Source: Brachybacterium halotolerans
GTDB lineage: Bacteria > Actinomycetota > Actinomycetes > Actinomycetales > Dermabacteraceae
Direction of reading: 5' to 3'
Length of the DNA: 64,000 nucleotides
Assembly: GCF_016623465.1 (NCBI RefSeq)
Contig: NZ_JAEDAJ010000011.1
Span: 1-64,000 of the forward strand
Shown here: positions 59,662 to 64,000 of the stretch, one piece after another
How positions within the stretch are numbered: the first letter of the stretch is position 1
How the letters are laid out: each line of letters starts with the position of its first letter
Translations under genes and position numbers: made by a program
The notes under the pieces: generated by a model
What the model saw: the letters and a program-made list of their open reading frames with translations, nothing else
Told to the model about the DNA's origin: nothing
The model's database searches: none

Positions 59662-61023
59662 TCAGAGCGGACTGGGCGTGTCGAGGTAGGTCTGGAGCTG
59701 GCCGCGGATGGCGCTCAGCGCGCCCTCCGGAGTGGTCGACCCCTGCTGCAAGAGGGCGAGCTGCGCGCCGACCGTCGCCTCGAAGGTCGAGCCCGAGCCC
59801 CCGTACCAGGCGGCGTCGTCGTAGTAGGCGTTCTCCGCGGCGGAGGCGTAGTCCGACTGCGGCGTGAGCTTCTTGTACTCCGCGCTGTCGTAGGTGGGCA
59901 GGTAGGCGGGGACGTGCCCGCCCTCCGCCCAGGTCATCGACTCGGTGAGCATCGACTTGATGAATCCGAGCGCCTGCGTCAGCTGCTCGGGCGTGCGGTC
60001 CTTCTTCGGCAGGATGAAGGTGTGGGAGTCTGCCTGCGCTGCGGGCCGGTCGAAGAGTGTGGGGATCGGTGCCATGCCGAACTTCAGGCCCTCGATCGAC
60101 TGGAAGGTGCTGATCTCCCACTCGCCCTGCAGGTAGATGCCGGCCTTGCCCGTCGCCATCTGCGTCTGGGATCCCGCGTAGTCGATGCCGCGGTTCAGCC
60201 AGCCCTTCTCGACCCACTTCTGCAGACGGGCCGTGATGTCCGTGTAGATGTCCTCGTCGACGGTGATCTTCGCGCCCCCGTCCGAGAGGAACGGGGTGGC
60301 GTCCTCGTACTGGTTGTACAGCGACCAGAACAGTCGCCACGGCGTCGCGGTCTCGCTCACGTTCGCAGAGGTCAGGGCCTCCGATCCGGTGACGCCCTTG
60401 ATCTCCTCGAGGGCGGACTCGAAGGTCTCGACCCCCGAGAGGTCGGTGAGGGAGCCGTCGGACTCGAGCAGTCCGGCCTTGTCCATCACGTCATGGTTGA
60501 AGAACATGACGAAGGGGTGGGTGTCCAGCGGGATCGCGATGTTCTTGCCGTCGGTGACCTGCGCGCTCCAGGCCTTCTCGTTGAAGTCCGAGGTCTTCAG
60601 GCCCACCCTCGCGAGGTCGTCCTCGCTGATGGGGTCGAGGATGCCGCCGTCCCACAGGGGCTTCGCACGCGTGAGGTGGGCGACCGCGACGTCGGGCGGC
60701 TGGTTGCCGACGGTCGCGAGCGTGACCTTGGAGTAGTACGGATTGCCCCAGGCGAAGGTCGTGGCCTGGAGCGAGGAGGAGCCGCCGTGGGCCTTCGCGT
60801 AGACCTTCTCCATGTCCTGCATGCGGCCGCCGTCGCCGCCGCCGAACAGGTTCCAGAACACGAGGGTGCCGGGGGCGACCTCGCTGCCCACCAGGCCCGC
60901 GCCGAGGGGTCCGCCGCAGCCGGCCAGCGCGGCGGACGCGCCGAGCACGGCGGTCGAGCCGAGAAGGGTGCGGCGGCCGACGGGACGTCGGCCGGCAGAG
61001 CCGAGGGGCGTGCGCACACGCAT
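59662..61023 (-). CDS. ABC sugar transporter solute-binding lipoprotein (CUT1), probably arabino-oligosaccharides
   Basis: A 453-residue binding protein. RRPVGRRTLLGST is a twin-arginine-like region, followed by the lipobox LAGC (Cys about residue 36). LVFWNLFGGGDGGRMQ, VAVAHLTRAKPLWDGG and IYLQGEWEISTF are typical of arabinan/xylan-oligosaccharide binding proteins. It is divergent (across the LacI gene) from the GH51 enzyme, and its promoter carries the same TGCAACGTTG operator. The substrate is inferred from that link. Confidence 0.9.
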   Translation of the reverse strand: MRVRTPLGSAGRRPVGRRTLLGSTAVLGASAALAGCGGPLGAGLVGSEVAPGTLVFWNLFGGGDGGRMQDMEKVYAKAHGGSSSLQATTFAWGNPYYSKVTLATVGNQPPDVAVAHLTRAKPLWDGGILDPISEDDLARVGLKTSDFNEKAWSAQVTDGKNIAIPLDTHPFVMFFNHDVMDKAGLLESDGSLTDLSGVETFESALEEIKGVTGSEALTSANVSETATPWRLFWSLYNQYEDATPFLSDGGAKITVDEDIYTDITARLQKWVEKGWLNRGIDYAGSQTQMATGKAGIYLQGEWEISTFQSIEGLKFGMAPIPTLFDRPAAQADSHTFILPKKDRTPEQLTQALGFIKSMLTESMTWAEGGHVPAYLPTYDSAEYKKLTPQSDYASAAENAYYDDAAWYGGSGSTFEATVGAQLALLQQGSTTPEGALSAIRGQLQTYLDTPSPL

Positions 61024-61056
61024 GGGGCATCACTCCGTCGTGGATCGGGATCGCGG

Positions 61057-61119
61057 TGTGAACGTGACCCAGAGCATCTTTGCAACGTTGAGAATACACG
61101 CGGCGGTGCCGAGCGCAAA
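61057..61119 (-). promoter_or_regulatory. Promoter and two LacI-type operators of the third CUT1 operon
   Basis: On the minus strand, TTTGCG (61119-61114) and TATTCT (61096-61091) are spaced by 17 bases. TGCAACGTTG (61081-61090) is a perfect-cored palindrome at the start point, matching the site before the GH51 gene. TGTGAACGTGACC (61057-61069) just downstream resembles the arabinose operator with one change, so both repressors may act. Confidence 0.65.
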
Positions 61120-61227
61120 GGGGTGGCGGAGAGCTCGGCGGGCGCTGGGCGCGCAGGACGCAGGGGTGCCGTCGGGCGCACTCCGGACACACTCCGGGCG
61201 CGCTCAGCGGCGACGTGAGCCGCCCCC

Positions 61228-62289
61228 TCAGCCCTCCGGCGTGCTCCCGCGGACCACGAGCTCGTGCGGCGCGGTGATCGTGCGCGGAGCCCCCTCGTAG
61301 CCGTTGATCCGCTCGATGAGCATGTCGAGAGCGGCCTTGACCAGGAACTGCTTGTCCGGGCGGATGGTCGTGAGCGGCGGATGGGCGAAGAGCGCCTCGG
61401 GACTGTCGTCGTAGCCGACCACGGCGACGTCGCCCGGGACGGTGCGGCCGCGGTCGCGCAGGCCGGCGAGCGCGCCGAGGGCGATCTCGTCGTTGCCGCA
61501 CACCAGGCCGTCGAGGTGCGGATGTGCGTCCAGCAGGCGGTGCGCGGCCTCGCGCCCGTCGGCCCGATGCCAGTCCGCGACCTCCTCGATCGGCGCCCGC
61601 GCGGGGTCGAGGTCGTGGCGCCACAGGGCCTGGCGGAAGCCCTCGATGCGCAGGCCCGAGGAGCTGTGGGGCGCGGGGTCCGTGGTCTCCATAGCGCCCA
61701 CGAAGGCGAGCCGGCGCCGGCCGCGCTCGAGCAGGTGGGCGGTGGCGTCGGCGGTCGCCCGCGTGTTGTCGATCCGGACGTAGTCGGAGCCGGGCGGCAG
61801 GTGCGCGTCGGAGAGGTGCTCGCCGATGAACACGGTAGGCTGGTCCACGTGCTCCATCTGCGCGAGGTAGTCCTCGCCCACCTGCATGGGGTTGAAGATG
61901 ACGCCGTCGCCCAGCCGCCGCCGGAAGCCGCGCAGCACCTCGATCTCCTCGTCGCGGCCCGCGGAGGTGGTGTGCAGGACGACGGTTCGGCCCCGGCCCT
62001 GTGCCTCGTCGATGAAGGTCTGCGCGAGGTTCGAGAAGTAGCTGAAGTTCAGCGAGGGGACAGCGAGGGTGACGATGCCGCTCGCACCGGTGCGCAGCTG
62101 CTGGGCGGCGAGCTGGGGCCGGTAGCCCGTCGCCGCGATCGCCTCCTGCACGCGGGTGCGGGTGGACTCCCGCACGTGCGGGTAGTCGTGGACGACGTTG
62201 GACACCGTCTTGATGGAGACGTCCGCGATCTCGGCGACGTCGCGCAGCGTGGGCGGTCGGCGCCGTGCGCGGCGGGTGGACGGTGGCAT
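61228..62289 (-). CDS. LacI-family repressor, likely of the GH51/CUT1 genes
   Basis: A 353-residue repressor: PTLRDVAEIADVSIKTVSNVVHDYPHVRESTR is the helix-turn-helix and hinge, preceded by a short Arg-rich tail. The sensor domain contains IVTLAVPSLNFSYFSNLAQTF and VAVVGYDDSPEALFAHPPLTTIRPD. ATG 62289 is chosen by the helix-turn-helix position; the long upstream frame overlaps the GH51 gene. It is divergent from GH51 and upstream of the CUT1 operon on the same strand. Both promoters carry TGCAACGTTG, its probable site. Confidence 0.9.
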   Translation of the reverse strand: MPPSTRRARRRPPTLRDVAEIADVSIKTVSNVVHDYPHVRESTRTRVQEAIAATGYRPQLAAQQLRTGASGIVTLAVPSLNFSYFSNLAQTFIDEAQGRGRTVVLHTTSAGRDEEIEVLRGFRRRLGDGVIFNPMQVGEDYLAQMEHVDQPTVFIGEHLSDAHLPPGSDYVRIDNTRATADATAHLLERGRRRLAFVGAMETTDPAPHSSSGLRIEGFRQALWRHDLDPARAPIEEVADWHRADGREAAHRLLDAHPHLDGLVCGNDEIALGALAGLRDRGRTVPGDVAVVGYDDSPEALFAHPPLTTIRPDKQFLVKAALDMLIERINGYEGAPRTITAPHELVVRGSTPEG

Positions 62290-62408
62290 GCGGCTGATTG
62301 TGCCACCGCGGGGTGCCGCGAGAAGCCGCTTGCCTGCGGGGTCCGCAGGATCGGCGCGGCGGAGCGCCTCCTCCTGGCCTCCTCCTGGCCGCGGTCGCGG
62401 GGAACTTC

Positions 62409-62451
62409 TTGACGGCCGACGGGGGCCGTGGTGAGATCGTCTGCAACGTTG
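62409..62451 (+). promoter_or_regulatory. GH51 promoter with LacI-type operator
   Basis: TTGACG (62409-62414) and TGAGAT (62432-62437) are spaced by 17 bases. TGCAACGTTG (62442-62451) covers the start point, the same arrangement as at 61081. AAAGGCC lies 9 bases before the ATG. Confidence 0.6.
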
Positions 62452-62475
62452 TACACGACGAAAGGCCCCGCCGCG

Positions 62476-63990
62476 ATGACCCGCACCGTCACCCTCGCCC
62501 TGCACCCCGCCTTCCGGGTCGCGCCCGTGCGCCCGCGCACCTTCGGGGCCTTCGTCGAGCACCTGGGCCGCTGCGTCTACGGCGGCATCTTCGAGCCCGG
62601 CCACCCCGCGGCCGACGAGGCGGGCTTCCGCACCGACGTCCTCGACCTCACGCGCGAGCTGGGCGTCACCAGCGTCCGCTACCCGGGCGGCAACTTCGTC
62701 TCCGGGTACCGGTGGGAGGACGGCGTCGGCCCCGTCGAGGAGAGGCCCGCGCGCCATGACCTCGCGTGGCACTCGACGGAGCCGAACACCGTCGGCCTCG
62801 ACGAGTTCATGGCCTGGGCGGAGCGCGCCGGCGTCGAGCCGATGTACGCGGTGAACCTGGGCACCCGCGGCGTCCCCGAGGCGCTCGACGTGCTGCAGTA
62901 CGCGAACGCGCCGCAGGGCATCGCGCTCTCCGACGCGCGCGCGGCCCACGGCCACCCCGAGCCCTATGGGATCCGCATGTGGTGCCTGGGCAACGAGATG
63001 GACGGCCCCTGGCAGACCGGCCACAAGACCGCCGAGGAGTACGCGCGCACCGCCGCGGAGACCGCGCGCGCCATGCGCCAGGAGGATCCGGGGCTCGAGC
63101 TCGTCGTCTGCGGATCCTCGAGCTCGCAGATGCCGACCTTCGGCACCTGGGAGGCGACGGTCCTCGCCGAGACCTACGACCTCGTCGACATGGTCTCCGC
63201 CCATGCCTACTACGCCGAGAAGGACGGCGACCAGGCCTCGTTCCTCGCCTCGGCCGACGACATGGATCACTTCATCGACTCCGTCGTCGCCACCGCGGAC
63301 CATGTCCGGGCCGAGCTCAAGGCCGAGAAGCGCATCATGGTCAGCTTCGACGAGTGGAACGTCTGGTACCAGCACCGCGCCGAGTCCCGCCCGCCCGAGG
63401 GCGACGACTGGCCCGTCGCGCCCGTGCTGCTCGAGGACACCTACAACGCGATGGACGCCGTGGTCGTGGGCAGCCTGCTGATCTCCCTGCTGCGCCACAG
63501 CGACCGCGTCGCCTCGGCCTCCCTCGCGCAGCTCGTCAACGTGATCGCCCCGATCATGACCGCGCCCGGCGGGGCGACCTGGCGCCAGACCACCTTCCAT
63601 CCCTTCGCGCTCACCGCCCGCCACGCCGCCGGCGAGGTGCTCGACGTGCGCATCGAGGCCCCGACCTTCGCCAACGAGCGCTTCGGCACCTCGAGCGCGG
63701 CCGACGCCGTCGCCACCTGGGACGAGACCGCCGGGAACCTGACGCTGTTCGTCGTGAACCGCGATCCCGGGCGCGAGCTCGACCTCGCCGTGGACCTCGC
63801 GGACTTCGGCGGCCTCTCCCTCGTCGAGGCGCTCACCCTCCACCACGAGGACCCCTACGCCGCGAACACCCAGGACGCCCCGGACACGGTGACGCCGCAG
63901 TCCAACGACACCATCCGGGTCGAGGACGGGCACCTGGCCGGTGCGCTTCCCGCGATCTCGTGGAGCGTCGTCCGCCTGCACCGGAGCTGA
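62476..63990 (+). CDS. abfA: Alpha-L-arabinofuranosidase, GH51, cytoplasmic
   Basis: A 504-residue retaining enzyme that releases L-arabinofuranose from arabinan or arabinoxylan oligosaccharides. FGAFVEHLGRCVYGGIFEPGHP is the family start, VRYPGGNFVSGYRWEDGVGP follows, Glu174 in WCLGNEMDGPWQ is the acid/base and Glu293 in VSFDEWNVWY is the nucleophile. No signal peptide, so it acts on imported oligosaccharides. ATG 62476 has AAAGGCC upstream. Its product enters the araA-araB-araD route encoded in the same window. Confidence 0.96.
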   Translation: MTRTVTLALHPAFRVAPVRPRTFGAFVEHLGRCVYGGIFEPGHPAADEAGFRTDVLDLTRELGVTSVRYPGGNFVSGYRWEDGVGPVEERPARHDLAWHSTEPNTVGLDEFMAWAERAGVEPMYAVNLGTRGVPEALDVLQYANAPQGIALSDARAAHGHPEPYGIRMWCLGNEMDGPWQTGHKTAEEYARTAAETARAMRQEDPGLELVVCGSSSSQMPTFGTWEATVLAETYDLVDMVSAHAYYAEKDGDQASFLASADDMDHFIDSVVATADHVRAELKAEKRIMVSFDEWNVWYQHRAESRPPEGDDWPVAPVLLEDTYNAMDAVVVGSLLISLLRHSDRVASASLAQLVNVIAPIMTAPGGATWRQTTFHPFALTARHAAGEVLDVRIEAPTFANERFGTSSAADAVATWDETAGNLTLFVVNRDPGRELDLAVDLADFGGLSLVEALTLHHEDPYAANTQDAPDTVTPQSNDTIRVEDGHLAGALPAISWSVVRLHRS

Positions 63991-64000
63991 CCGCTCGAAG

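Overview
The window is about 70% GC or higher, gene-dense and protein-coding throughout, with frequent ATGA stop/start overlaps, GTG starts and many LacI, GntR, ROK, PadR and MarR regulators next to sugar transporters without their own ATPase. This fits an actinobacterium of the Micrococcales. A Brachybacterium-like (Dermabacteraceae) host is my best guess from style and protein resemblance, not from a search. No rRNA, tRNA, CRISPR array, transposase or phage gene was seen. Almost all of the window is a carbohydrate-catabolism island.

Layout. 57-4711: a PadR regulator with a Gly/Arg-rich extension, an AbiEi-like/nuclease-fold protein, and a MarR regulator with an MFS exporter. 4842-17102: an L-fucose region. 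A cytoplasmic sulfatase is divergent from a CUT1 importer, alpha-L-fucosidase, L-fuconate dehydratase, fucose dehydrogenase (aldo/keto reductase) and lactonase. A facing operon supplies the 2-keto-3-deoxy-L-fuconate dehydrogenase (SDR), the diketo-acid hydrolase (FAH fold) and a FadR-type repressor. Together they give the complete non-phosphorylative route from L-fucose to pyruvate and lactate, and both operons carry the same GACATC-N-GATGT palindrome. 17506-26756: four Gfo/Idh oxidoreductases, a ThuA protein, a second CUT1 importer and an unannotated-size 23-residue amphipathic peptide gene, for an unknown sugar. 27241-31049: LacI, ROK repressor and xylose isomerase. 31373-33195: a phosphatase/nuclease-family hydrolase and an ATP-grasp protein. 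33471-39079: GH127 beta-L-arabinofuranosidase divergent from a Gfo/Idh-DUF993-TIM barrel operon. 39178-42231: M48 peptidase and a LacI protein with an odd recognition helix. 42417-57314: an L-arabinose region (alditol oxidase, araA, BCCT transporter, araD, araB, permease, LacI, ChvE-type CUT2 importer), with TGTGAACGTT-type operators at five promoters. 57731-63990: a third CUT1 importer, a LacI repressor and a GH51 arabinofuranosidase sharing a TGCAACGTTG operator.

How it works together. The glycosidases and the sulfatase have no visible signal peptides, so the picture is uptake of fuco-, arabino- and related oligosaccharides by lipoprotein-dependent ABC importers, then desulfation and hydrolysis in the cytoplasm, then sugar-specific catabolism under local repressors. 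The three CUT1 systems lack an ATPase gene and must share one encoded elsewhere.

Most unusual signals: a family of exactly 60-bp palindromes (1341, 2548, 33327, 57407, plus a half copy at 2698) whose arms differ between copies yet stay complementary; two further long stem-loops; a short hydrophobic peptide gene with its own hairpin; and four long G/C homopolymer tracts at gene ends that may be real terminators misread by sequencing.
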